From Trametes villosa (lineage: Eukaryota; Basidiomycota; Agaricomycetes; Polyporales; Polyporaceae), in NCBI GenBank assembly GCA_002964805.2, contig PUDQ02000132.1:23296-87295 (forward strand): 64,000 nucleotides of DNA, read 5' to 3'. The notes under the pieces were generated by a model, which was given only the letters and a program-made list of their open reading frames with translations, ran no database searches and was not told where the DNA came from. This document shows, piece after piece, positions 34,399 through 45,730 of this stretch. A program made the position numbers and the translations under genes. The stretch's first letter is position 1. Each line of letters opens with the position of its first letter.

Positions 34399-37030
34399 AT
34401 GCGCCGCGTCACTCGCTCCAGCAACTCAAACGCCCACCCCGGGAGGGTGGATGCTCCTCGTGAGCGTCGGTCTAAGGAACAGATGACCGCGGACGAGAAT
34501 GCCAAAGAAGCCGCGAAGGCGGGTAAGGAGAAGGCCAAAAAGAGAAAGGAGGAGGGTGTCGCAGAGATCGAGATCGGCATGAAAGAGAAAGAACAACGCC
34601 TTCGTGAGCTTCGAGTTCTGCATTCAAAACCTGGAAAAGCTTACCTCAATGCGACCTCGACCCGTCCGGAAACCTTGGGGGAGGCAGCGGTGGGTTCTGC
34701 TCCGCGCGCCAAGCGGAAGCAACAGGCGCTCGTCGAGGAGGCGGTCAAGAAACCGTCTAAAGCTCGCAAGAAGTCTCGCGAGGACGACATGCAGGTGTCT
34801 GGGGAAGACGAGCCCCCGACGCCTGCTCCGGTTGCCCAGCCTTCGTCGTCGGACCTCAGCGAGCTTGATGGCGACGCCGTCGAGGACGTCCCCGACGCCG
34901 GAGCGACTGCGCCGGATGACGAGGAAGACGACGGGACGCCGACGCGGCCAAGGAAGAGGAGCAAGAAGGCAGACAAAGTTCCGCTGAGGGCGAATGTGGC
35001 GGCAGCGAAGAAGCGGCTCGCCACCGACGATCCTCTGTCGGTGGCGGAGACAGAGCGTCCCGCCGCAAGCCTTAGCACAGCCACTGCGCGACCGTGAGTG
35101 CCGCCGACTCGCTCACTCGTTCACCCACTCACCTCACCGATCGCTCCCACCGCGACCGTGCCTTGGGAACCGTAGTCGCGTGTCTGCTTGGGCCATGCGT
35201 GCTGCCGACGCCGGCTTGCTCACCCCGACAGCCAACAAGGTTCAGCCTCTCTCTCACGCCGCGCTTCGCACCGCAGCAGTCCCCGCAACGCCTTTCATGC
35301 ACGACCCCTCCGACGGAAAAAGCTCGAAGGGTAAGGATGGTAAGAAGGGAGAAAAGCCCAAGGCTAGACCGAGGGGTACCAAGGCCGGTGAACAAGCGGG
35401 AAAAGCACCCAAAACGGCGCAACCGCGCGACTCCGGCTCCATCAAAGTCAAGCGCGAGCCCGTGAGCGACAGCGGAGAGATGGAGGAAGGAGGCTTCGGC
35501 AAGACCGACGACGAGTCCGCAGAGGCCACTGCCGCGCGGGACAGCCCAGTCAAGAACGGTGTGCGTCTCACGAGCGCGGTATGGGAGGGAAGGTATCTCT
35601 ACTGGCGCCTGCTGACCTCGCTTCACGTTGTACCTCTAGGGCATAGTGAAGACTGAGGAAGTCGACCTTGCCACACCCGGAAAACCCAAGAAGCCGCGCG
35701 GGAAGGCGGGCTCAAAGCCGACAGCCTCAAGGAAGATCTCGAACCCGAAGGGACGGTCTTCTGCCAGCAACGGGACGTCGCGGGATCAGGTACGCCTCAC
35801 TATTTCTCCCCTTCCATCGTTTTTCTCGTCGCCAACTGCATTGTTTGAAGGCGATTGAGTTAGATTCGGACGACGACAAGGCCAGCGCCACCACTGGCAC
35901 CACGAAGGCGCGAACCACGGTGCCCAAGACGTCGGTCAAAAATTCGGACCTTCCAGCCGGCGTTCACGAACACAATTTGTGGAGGAATAGGTTCCTTCCG
36001 ACGTTTCTCAAGGCCGTTGGAGCTTCCAAGGATCCTTGGAACCTGACTGACAAGCAGATCGTCCAGCTGCTCCAGTACTCCTGGGACGCCGTCTACGGCA
36101 ACTCCTCGGAGGCCCTCGCGTCATATATCGTGACGGCGGACGACAGCGTCCATGCCATTGTACGTGCTCATCCGTATATCTGCAATGAATGATACTCATC
36201 CCTCACAGGCTACCCAGCGCATGTACGAGTGGCGCAGCTCGTTCGGGAGCGCCGCAATGCGGAGTTATGAGGCCTTCTTCAATAGTTACCCCGCCGAGTT
36301 TCCCGACAACGAGTCACGCCAGGACTTCTGTACACAGATTTTACAGGGCGGTCGCCTGTTCTACGAGGAACCGGAAGGCACTGGAAAAGAGGTACGTGGC
36401 CATGCGTCGTCTCATTTCCGTCACCGCTTGCGTTAACAGCCCGGGTTGTGTCAGGGGCTCTATCGCTCCCCGTTCGTCCTCGCCGGGATGGTAGCTCACA
36501 TCGACGCCATCCAGAGCGCTGTGAACATCCCCGACCTCTACGTTACCCAGAAGGATGAGTACCCTTACGCCGCAATTGGGCTGTCCGGAGCTGCGGTAAG
36601 TTTCCTTGCTACCCTGGCCGTCTAGCCCGGATGCTCCCGAACTGCCGTTGACCTTCGACTAGGCCCATCGCGCTGCCTTGATCTGGCACCTCAAGAAGGT
36701 CGAGATAGACGAGAAAGGCAATGCGGTGATCATCAAGGTCCTCAACCGCGCCACCGGGAAATGGAGTACCAAGGAGACCGACTTCAGCCACGCGAACTTC
36801 AGCGAGAAGACGCTCCAGTGCATGAAGTCGGCCAAGAGGCTCTCGCCCGCGGACATCGACGAGATCGTCACGGCCGCGTATCGCATGGCGCAGCTCCCGC
36901 CGCCTACTGCCGCCGTTGGAGTCCCCACGGCGCTCGCCGTCCCTTTCGACTTCGACTTCGGTGACCTTACCCAGGTGCGTCACGGGTTTCTTTCGCATTG
37001 AGGCGCGTCTGACTATCATCACAGGACTAA
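34399..37030 (+). CDS. Eight-exon gene of unknown function, 732 residues
   Basis: Exons 34,399-35,093, 35,176-35,578, 35,640-35,789, 35,851-36,159, 36,209-36,391, 36,455-36,595, 36,663-36,974 and 37,025-37,030. All junctions are GT-AG and all phases agree, so the gene is intact. The N-terminal 400 residues are low-complexity and charged: a coiled-coil-like basic stretch (EAAKAGKEKAKKRKEEG), KKPSKARKKSRED, an acidic DDEEDDGTPTRPRKRSKK, and KSSKGKDGKKGEKPK. The C-terminal 300 residues look globular: LWRNRFLPTFLKAVGAS, IVQLLQYSWDAVYG, QRMYEWRSSFGSAAMRSYEAF, DFCTQILQGGRLFYEEP and AHRAALIWHLKKVE. I do not recognise the domain with confidence; similar charged-plus-globular proteins occur near transposons in Agaricomycetes. 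The last exon holds only one codon and the stop. Confidence 0.7.
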
Positions 37031-37470
37031 GTGGGGGCACTGCCGTCCAATATCCGTATGCTCACTGTATTATCTTCCTAACCGACTACACGCTGCATTG
37101 GCTGACCTCGACTTCCTCATTCATGCAGATTGCTCTTGTATCCGAGGAACATACACTCTCGGCGCCGCATATCTTGATCGCCTACGTTCCAGTATTATAT
37201 TCCCGACACCATCCTCCCTGCATCATCCCGTTTGCGCTTCTCGGTATCTCCTATGATTGTTCTTGTCCGATCCCCTCGTATACACGCATACCGCCTATCC
37301 CGTAATCGCCGCTTAGCTGTATACTCCATTACCGCCTTGAACCGCCCTTTCGTCCTGTATGACCCAAGCCACTGTCCGGCCTCACACCGCCCTTGTATAT
37401 CGACCCCCTCCTTATCAATTGCTGATTTCTCTGTATTCTCTTCTTACGTCCTTGGGCCGTCTGATTCCCT
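37031..37470. other. 3' flank of the eight-exon gene
   Basis: No gene seen; pyrimidine-rich and leading into the minisatellite. Confidence 0.3.
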
Positions 37471-37607
37471 GTTCGACTGTCCGCCCCCCTGTTCGACTGT
37501 CCGCCCCCCTGTTCGACTGTCCGCCCCCCTGTTCGACTGTCCGCCCCCCTGTTCGACTGTCCGCCCCCCTGTTCGACTGTCCGCCCCCCTGTTCGACTGT
37601 CCGCCCC
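37471..37607. repeat. 20-base minisatellite, seven copies
   Basis: Unit GTTCGACTGTCCGCCCCCCT repeated head to tail, starting at 37,471, 37,491, 37,511, 37,531, 37,551, 37,571 and 37,591. The last copy is altered (CCGCCCCACG). Confidence 0.95.
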
Positions 37608-38520
37608 ACGCCGCCTGACAGCCTTGTGAATTGACTCAGTCCTGATCGTCTTACCGAGACCTTGTCAGCCAGCATTCGAGCCGTTTGGCCTTAACTTCTA
37701 GGAGAGCTGACCGCCTTACGACCAATGCCCTGATCACCTTACAACGTTCTTATAACTTCCTTGGAGCACCCGGGAGACAGCAGCCCACAATCACAACTCC
37801 TCCAAGGCGAAACAGCAGTAAGAAGACAAGGAAATAAGAGCCTGGTAAGCGCGCAGTACAGGCTTTGACAATAAATAAGAGCAGAGACTGCCTTACAGCC
37901 TTGTGATACCCTTACGGCCTTACAAAAGGGGATAAGGAAGAATAAGGAGACCCGGGAAAATGCTGATGTACAAGCAAGCCTTATACTTTCTGAGTAAGCA
38001 CGTGTCTTCCCAGTAAGAAGAGTGTCTTAACACCAGACAGGGCCTGAAAAGACCAAGGACAGCAATTATGCCTGATACTTCAAAGATGTATCTGCTTATC
38101 ATCATGTTTATATTATCTAGCCAATAGTGAATAAGCAGCATGTCCCAGCCTGGGATGTAATATTACATGTAACTGATGTGAGATTTGAATGAGTACTAAT
38201 ATCTAATGACTCCTGCTCTATGAAAACATGTCAATCATTTTTAAACTTCTTGGTGCATACAGTTTCCCTAGTGCTATAGTGATTCAAGTGCATGCCTTTA
38301 TTGGCTTACATTCAGTTCATACTTGAGTCAATATTCCTTAAACTGGGAGAGTGTTAGGGCCCTAAGAACTGAGCTGATGGTATTATATGACATAGGGAAG
38401 GTATTAGAACACAGAATAAACACATCTATTGGTAGGCTGTTGACCATCTGACACTAGCATATGCATGAAAAGAGAAGTATTAGGGAGCATAATATATTAC
38501 CCCACACCAGCTACCCTAGC
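37608..38520. other. AT-rich right arm of the element
   Basis: Noticeably more AT-rich than the HET array; no gene. It carries words such as 'ccttacgacc' and 'gccttac' that mirror 'ggccgtaagg' at the left end of the element. Confidence 0.4.
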
Positions 38521-38700
38521 AAGGTGCTATGGTGCAGTGGCAAACCGTGCCCGGAAGAGACATGCTGAGTCCGTGAGGTCAGTGGTTCAACTCCCGGAAA
38601 TGGCAAATTGTGGGTGTCCCTATGAATCCTTCCTGAAGGATGGGAGATAGGATGATTGCATAGAACAGTGTCTAAATATGAGATAAAATTTTTTATTGCT
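38521..38700 (+). mobile_element. tRNA-like SINE candidate
   Basis: Has RNA polymerase III internal promoter boxes: an A-box-like TGGTGCAGTGG at 38,530-38,540 and a B-box-like GGTTCAACTCC at 38,584-38,594, which fits GWTCRANNC. A T-run follows (TTTTTT at about 38,688). The spacing (about 54 bases) suits a tRNA with a long variable arm, but no full cloverleaf forms by eye. It is therefore a tRNA-derived element, not a working tRNA gene. Confidence 0.45.
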
Positions 38701-38719
38701 TCTATTGTGCAAAATTGAT

Positions 38720-38938
38720 ACCCCTCTTGGTCTTGTACAGGTGTCTGATTGAGGTCTTGCATCTGTCTTAAGAAGAGCTTGGTCAAGACACCCTGTTCTT
38801 GCAGCAGACCTGTCAGACCAAATGGTCTTCTGTAAGACCAAGTGTCCCTGTCAAGAACTGGGGCCTAACTTGCACAAGACCAGATGTCTTGGTCTGATAA
38901 TATGTCTTGAGTGTCTTATGCTCTTCATCAAGACACTC
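38720..38938. repeat. Right subterminal repeat zone of the 24 kb element
   Basis: Many copies of GTCTTG/CAAGAC, AAGACA and GTCTGA on both strands, matching the left zone at 14,833-14,990. Confidence 0.6.
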
Positions 38939-38963
38939 AAGACACTTGCGCATATTGCTGATG
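38939..38963 (-). repeat. Right terminal inverted repeat of the 24 kb element
   Basis: Reads AAGACACTTGCGCATATTGC then TGATG; inverse of 14,808-14,832 with one mismatch. Followed by CT, the putative target duplication. Confidence 0.85.
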
Positions 38964-38965
38964 CT

Positions 38966-40657
38966 CGCCATGGGATGGAGTCCAAGTACTCGATACAACG
39001 GTCTTCAGCGCCAAGCTGTTTAGGCGGTATCTATACACCGCCGCAGGTGTGTTTGTTTCACTCATCTGATCGCCGGGCATGTCGAACTGACTTTCCCCTT
39101 TTTTGTGAAGATGATCCAGCCGCGCCCTACGTCCCAGCGCGGGGTCCTGTTCTAGGTTTGCGGTCGCCACGCGCGTTCTCCCTCGCAAGGGCACGCATCA
39201 ACGAGTGCACGCATAACCACGCGGTCTGCTCTGAGATCTCGCCATTCCGGGATTCGCGCCTTCCGACACGCGTCGTCGACTGCACCGACCCCGACCATCC
39301 CCATCTGGCGTCAACCGCCGGGAAGCTCGGCATGTATGTCACACTCAGCTATGTATGGGGCGAAGCACAACCGCACCAAACCACGAGAGCCAATATCGCT
39401 GCCTACTCAACTGGGATCGACGCCATTTGCCTCCCTCAAACCATCTGCGACGCAATTTACTGCACGCACGCGCTCGGATTCCAGTACCTCTGGGTGGACA
39501 GCCTCTGCATCGTACAAGACTCGGACGAGGACAAGCTGCACGAGCTCGGACACATGCATCTCGTGTATCGGTACGCATTCGTGACGATCGACGCCGCCAG
39601 TGCGGAGCGGGTTCGTGACGGCTTCCTCCAGGAGCGGCCGGACCCGCCTTACACCACTCTCCCGTTTATATGCCCGCCAGGTCCGGAGGAACAGCGACCC
39701 ATCGGAACCGTGCACCTCTCCACGGACCTCAAAAACATGCGCCCGGCCGAGCCCACCACTGGCACACGGGGCTGGTGTCTGCAGGAATCCCTGTTGTCCC
39801 CGAGGTTGCTCATCTTCATGCAGGGAACTGTTCAGTTCCGGTGCCAAACCTCCTCAACGCACGTCCTCTGCGCGTTCCTCTTTCCCTCCTGCTCCCCGCT
39901 TGAGGATCGGTGGCTACCCCCCGCAGTTTTGTATCCGGACCCGCCTCCCGCAGAGCACAACTCGGACACATATCGCGAGCTGCACAGCGCGTGGTGGGGG
40001 ATCGTCGAGGACTACACCCGGCGTGCTCTCGGGGAGCCATCGGACAAGCTCGTCGCCTGCGGCGCGATCGCGGCGGTGTTGTCCCGCGGGCTGCGCTCGG
40101 ACTATCTCGCGGGCTTGTGGCGCGGGCCTACACTTCTCCTGGACCTGCTCTGGATGAACGCCTCTATCGGTGCCTCTTTACTCCGCCCGAAAACCTTTCG
40201 TGCACCATCGTGGTCGTGGGCCGCTGTCGATGGGCAGGTTACGATGCGGCAAATCTCGGAACCCACCGCCGTTGCTGAAGTGCTGGACTGCCAAGTCGAA
40301 CTCAAGGATCAGAAGCTTCCGTTTGGCCAGGTAGCGAGCGGATTCCTCGTCCTGTGTGCGGCGTTGGTACCGTGCACACCGCCGCTGTTCGGCGCCCTGA
40401 AACTCGACACCAGGTTGGATGAACCTGCTGCTCGAAGCGGCCGTACGTGGCTTGTCCCCATCTTGTCGTTCGTTCTTACGTCTTCAGAACAGACAGCCTT
40501 TACTGTGACTGGCCTTGTCGTCATGCTCGTCGGACAGAACAAACCAGGATCTCATAATGGACACGAAAAGGTCTACAGGCGGATCGGGGTGTTTACCGAC
40601 TACTTCTCAAGGAATGACTGGCGGCGGATGCCCCTCGTCAGGATCACACTGGTATGA
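38966..40657 (+). pseudogene. HET-C' exon 1 end, intron and exon 2 (gene interrupted)
   Basis: Continues C' after the insertion. 38,966-39,046 is the end of exon 1 (reads PWDGVQVL, ending YLYTAAG). The intron is 39,047-39,110, almost the HET-C intron. Exon 2 (39,111-40,657) begins DPAAPYVPARGPVLG and contains YVTLSYVWGEAQPHQTT, QYLWVDSLCIVQDSDEDK, GWCLQESLLSPR, DYLAGLW, PSWSWAAVDG and VYRRIGVF. Joined to 14,435-14,807 it would encode about 666 residues without any other lesion. Transcription of the 5' and 3' parts separately is possible, but neither part alone has a complete HET core with its N-terminal motifs. Confidence 0.85.
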
Positions 40658-43600
40658 GCTCAGTACATCTACATTGCATTCGGTTCTGTACGTCCACGTC
40701 GATAGAAATTGCGCGCCATGAGGAGCCTGAAGCATAGCATACAGACTTTGGGGCGAGGCAGAGATGTTAGATCAAGAAGGAACAATTGAGCACCTTGCCA
40801 TCACGATGCCTTGCTGCTTTCGTGCCAAACCGAGTGCATGCAGGCGGGGCTGATGTGCTGGTGCGCTGCATGAGACTTTGTCAGTACCCCCGCACCGAAC
40901 GAGCCACGCACGAAGTGTTCTGCACACACATCGATACAGTGGCGCCGCTGTCGCCGTGCTTGCAATGGGCGAACGCGGCACCTTCCTTGGGGGTGGCGCC
41001 CCGCGGGCTCGGGGGTGCACGGGCGGGGAGTGCGACTGCGATACAGGCAACTGCATGCTCGCGGGGGATACGAAGGCGATATGTTGAGGGCGTGCGCGCT
41101 CCTCCACTGGGCACAGGAGCGGCAAAGTTGGGACGCCACGCCCCCGGGACTGCAGAACGTCACGCCATCGCCTGCGGTACTCACCTGTCTCGTCTGGGGC
41201 TCGCGATCCAGATGAGTCCCGAGTACGCCGATGTGTACGAAACGCGAGTGCACGAGAATGCACGTGGCCGCTGGGGCGCACCGCCAAGCGGCGCGTTGAC
41301 GATGTGTCGCAAACAGACAAAGGAGAGGCGGGCGTGTAGAGGGGGCGACGTGGTCACGCGTGCTGCGAGCGCAGCGCAGGACGGTCCCAGCCCGTCCGGC
41401 CGCATGGCGGTGTTGCGCGATTCATGGCCCCGGTGCGAGCGCGCGTTGACAGTGTCCTCGCCGTACTCCGAGTCCCCGTCCGCTCCCGCGGCCGTGCGCC
41501 ACTACCAGAGGCCCCAGCGCGTTTCATGCAGGAGATGTGTGCCAAGCGCGCATAGGAAGGGACCACAGAAGCCGGAGAGCCCGATGAGAACATGGGCGCC
41601 GCCCGACGGGTCGTGCTTCAGCTGCACACGCTCGCGCGCTGCTGGACCCAGTTGATCGGGAGCGGACGCAGGACTGCTGGAACCAGGCGGCGGTGGTCGC
41701 AGAATGGACAGTACTGCACGAAGCTGAGGCGAGGCTGGACGTACTCGGCGGCGTCCCCATCGGGCGAGAAGGCACTGTTTGTAGCGAGAGCGTGCAAGCC
41801 CAGGACGGTGGACATGTTGAGGCTCGTCCGTGGGGGAGAGTGTGAAGCCGGTGTGTGGAATGGAGTCAACTGGGGCCAGTGCGGGACAGGAAACGCCTAG
41901 TTCCGTGAACGACCTGCTTTTAATTGACTGCAGGGTGCGGCACTCTAATGACAGATCCCGCGGTCGTCCCAATGTAGCGTCAGTGAGAATCTCTGCACGG
42001 AACATCCTGCACCACGTACCTCCGGGCCATCGCCACAACATGTGTCGCGAGTATCGAATGTCAATCTCTACGCAGGAAGTGCATTGAGTATGACGTTCGG
42101 AAGGATTCCAAGTGGTTAGCCACTGCACTGAGGTGTGGGCAATACTTCAGCGAGGCTGAATCCGTCTCAGCGCGATAGGATAGGATTAGGTTGGGGCGGT
42201 GTGGATGCGTACCGCTTGGTGACGGAAAGGGCTTACTGCTGTCTCGCGCGGAGGCCCCATGTTTGCTGCTTTGCTCTTGGTAGATTGATCCTATTATTTA
42301 TGCATCAGACATAGCAGGAAGAAACGAGTGAATATAGCACGTCGCAATGAGCATGGCTCACCGTCTTCGTGCCAATGTCTGGCGCGACGAGAATGCGCGA
42401 TTCTTGAATCTAAGCCCGGCGCGCTGAAGCGAGCGCACACAAGGCCCAGCTTCCGGAGTCACAACCCAAGCTCTTAATCGCCGCTCTATTCGTGTGCTGC
42501 AGACGATCTGTGCATGCTTCAAGAAAGGCCCCAGGCGATGTACGAGCTCGGGATGACTAGTACTCGGTTGGTGGATCGTTGAGAGCCTGGGCGACAAGTC
42601 AGGGCGCTGGAAAGCGGATACCCGGTGAAGCGGCAGGAGACTAGTAGTGTTCTATCCTTGAGCAAGATCCAGTTATTTATCAGCTAGTAGAGAAAGCGTT
42701 GCAAGTAGAGAGAAGATTGGAGGAGAGACGAGCCTTCAAGTTGCAGCTTTAAGCGCCGACTTGCGCGCGTGAGTGACGTCATCCGCGCACTGGCGCGCTC
42801 CGAGTCTCTGCTCTTCCACCACGATCAACTCGCAGGCTCGTCTTCCAGCTGCATCCGCTGTTGCGTCCAGAGAGACTGCAGGCACTCGCACCGCTCGATG
42901 CTAACTAGCGACAGCTCCAGCCGGGGCAGGTCAACGTGAAGCTCGAACAGTCATCTTGCACTGCGAACATCCTCCGTACGTCCTACTCATCCTCTGAACT
43001 CGAGTGTACCCACTTGAGGACAAGTCATTTGACAGGTAGCATACTAAAACACAACTTTGGCGCAGCAAGAGCGTACCGTTTACGGCCGATAGCCACTAGA
43101 AAACGTTCGCGGTTCAATGCAAAAACTGTGCACGAGGAGATCGCGAATGCGAAGGAAGCGCTCGTAGACGTTAACGACTGTATGCATCTGCTTCAATCGA
43201 CGCGCCCACATCGAACGCATCGGAGGGGGCGACGTTTATCGAGAGTCTGACGTGAGTACAGGTGCGTGAATGCGGTAGCTGCCGTCCCGGGTCCTCATGC
43301 TTTTCGGACATCAACACACTCACAGAGGACCCCGTGGCGCTGCGAAGTGCGAGCGTTCGAGTCGCGCAAGGAGGGACCATCGAGTTCCGAGCCTCGCGTT
43401 TGCTAGCTCGAGCCTCACTCAGCCCGGGTACCTACACGAACGTGCCCCTTTGCCGTTCGCCCTTCGACTACTTGCACGCGCGATGTCATGGGTTTCCCGC
43501 CGTGTTACAAATATCGAACCCTGCCTATTCTGTTCGATCACGTCACCCACGCAGGCTACCGCCCCGCAGCTCGAAGGCGTTCTCGCGCCAGGCCGCGCTT

Positions 43601-43850
43601 GAATTCACCTTAGATTCGCCGCTACGCCGCCGTTCCCTACGAGGTGCAGTGCCTACTCCCGTTCTATTTGGCGTGGTCATAGTGCTCTGGCGACCGTACG
43701 GGCCTGCAGAACAATTCGTCCTTTCCATCATGCGCTTCACGCCGACACTTGGAGGTGGGTCATTCTTGCTGAGCTCTCTCGGCTGGATCCAGCTCACTCT
43801 GCTCGTCCTGCACGCCGTCCCCCGGTTTACAAGGTAGAATAAGAGTTCAT
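40658..43850. repeat. Duplicated spacer after HET-C' (copy 2), no gene recognised
   Basis: Collinear with 8,372-11,699. The minus strand at 41,870-41,630 has an open stretch (MSTVLGLHALATNSAFSP) whose copy-1 counterpart near 9,555 is disrupted by indels, so if coding it is decayed in copy 1. Confidence 0.6.
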
Positions 43851-44109
43851 TCACGTATGGCCACTGGCACACAGCCCGGGGCTTCACACTATGATTGCTC
43901 GCTTCTCGGAACTCATCCGCGTCCGCGGCGGCGCAGCGGTAAGAACTGCGCTGCGGGATCATCTCCCCAACCGGCCATCGGCGCAAACATCGCGTGGTAA
44001 TATAGTACGTCCCGCACGCACTGGCTGTCTCGATGCGGGCGCATTCACCACCGTACAGGGAACGATTATCACCTCCATGGCCATCGTCGAGCTGTCGTCT
44101 CCGATGTGT

Positions 44110-45434
44110 CTCGGGAGAGTCCGGGCCCGGGGGACCTCATACTGCGCCCTGTCCACGAGCGCCGGCTCCACACTGGCGCGAGCACACCGGTGCGGGCCCC
44201 AAATATACAACTTCGGGTTCTTCGACGAGCCGGTGCAGGAAGTCTGCGACGACATGGGCGGCCAGCTCGCCGGAGGATACCGGTTTTTGCTATGCAACGG
44301 CAGGTAAGTGGTCGCCTGCATGCCCATTTCTCTGAAATGATACACGTTAACAGGCAATCTCGCGGCGTCGTGCATCATCGCGCGAAGCCCCGTCCTAGAC
44401 GTGCGGTCTCCGCGCGCGTTTTCCCTTGTACAAGGGTGTCTCGAGACTCAAGAGCTGTGCGCGCGGGCACGAGCGCTGCATCAAGATCTCGAAGTCGTCC
44501 ACCCCCCTCCTCTTCATGCGCGTCGTCGACTGCTCCGACCCTCTGAATCCGTGCCTCCGCCGAGCCGATTGCCGCCGCGGAAGATACCTCGCCCTCAGCT
44601 ACGTGTGGGGCGAGCCCCAGCCCCACCAAACGACGTCGCGCAATGTATCTGCATACGAACGCGGCATCGACCTCGCGCTTCTGCCCGCGACCATCCGGGA
44701 TGCGATCTACGTCACACACGCGCTCAAGTTCCGGTACCTCTGGGCGGATAGCCTGTGTATCATCCAGGACTCGGGCGAGGACCAGCGACACGAAATAGGA
44801 CGCATGCATCTCATCTATAGGCATGCGCACCTCACGATCATAGCCGCCAGTGCGCGGCGGGTCAGCGAGGGCTTCCTCCAGACTCGGCCTGCAGAGTCGC
44901 GCGATGTTCGCCTTCCTTTTCTTTCTCCCCCGTTCTCCTCCGCTCACACACTCGATCTCGAATTCGACAACACCAGGCGAGCCACGCCAGGCGAACTGGG
45001 CCAGGTGCGCGTCCATCCGACATACACGAGCGCCGACGGGGCTATAGCCAGCTACAGCCAGGCGATGGAGCCTATCAGCGCGCGGGGTTGGTGCTTGCAG
45101 GAGTACCTCATGTCCCCGCGCGTGCTCATCTTCACGTCGGAAACGCTCCAGTTTCGGTGCCAAACGGAGACGCGGAATGTCGGCGACGCGTTCTATGACC
45201 CGACCGCGGAGGCGCGACGCGGCGATCAAAGCTACATGGCTCGTTCCGCTTTTGCGGACGGACTTGGAGCGTCCTGCGAGGGTGGGAGGTATCGTCGTAA
45301 CACGCATGACGTTCGGCCGTGAGGCGGAGGGGACAGGTAGGAGGGTTTTTCGGCGGGTGGGGATGTTCTACACCCGTGACTGGGACGCGCTGCGGGCTTA
45401 CGGAGTACCTGCGGTCGAGATCGAGCTCGTATGA
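44110..45434 (+). pseudogene. HET-A'' remnant (frameshift and internal deletion)
   Basis: Exon 1 keeps only FFDEPVQEVCDDMGGQLAGG before a donor-like gtaagt. Exon 2 keeps IARSPVLDVRSPRAFSLVQG; then about seven extra bases near 44,445 shift the frame. The HET core (YLALSYVWGEPQPHQTT, RYLWADSLCIIQDSGED, GWCLQEYLMSPR) is intact in the shifted frame. At about 45,215 the sequence jumps from DPTAEAR to AAIKATWLVPLL, deleting the DYLAGLW and PSWSW region. The end (VFRRVGMFYTRDWD) matches HET-A closely. Confidence 0.8.
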
Positions 45435-45730
45435 ACGGCGCTCCCTTCGTGCTCGTTCTTTCTACCGCCCGAGAAGCACGACGTCGTCGCCCGATCAACA
45501 TCAAGACGGTCCTAGGCTTCAGAGTATGAGGTGGCGCATGGATCCGCGTGGATCCGATGCACGTCCGCAGGAGACTGGCATGCCCTGCCTCCGATAGATA
45601 AGGCGGTGTTACCGAGCGCCTTAAGTGGTACAAGGAGTCAACATCCCCTCGACGATCGCCTCTGTTCCCTCTCTTCCTTGTCGTATCAGCTCTTACCCCT
45701 AAGCACTCGTCGTCTCCTAAACTCGACCTC

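Larger units (their letters stand above)
14808..38963. mobile_element. 24.2 kb Plavaka-type DNA transposon carrying a TET/JBP gene and cargo
   Basis: Ends: 25-base terminal inverted repeats at 14,808-14,832 and 38,939-38,963 (24 of 25 match, beginning CATCAGCAAT). They are flanked by CT on both sides (14,806-14,807 and 38,964-38,965), which I read as a 2-base target duplication. Removing the element and one CT restores an uninterrupted HET reading frame. Subterminal zones at both ends are rich in GTCTTG/CAAGAC and GTCTGA words. Inside: transposase (22,320-26,557, minus), TET/JBP-like gene (27,084-28,925, minus), three further genes (30.2-37.0 kb) and nested smaller elements. Whether the three extra genes are true cargo or host genes captured once is unknown. 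Confidence 0.8.

Noticed and set aside
37471..37607. CRISPR-like array
   Set aside because: Repeats are contiguous without spacers, and the genome is eukaryotic.
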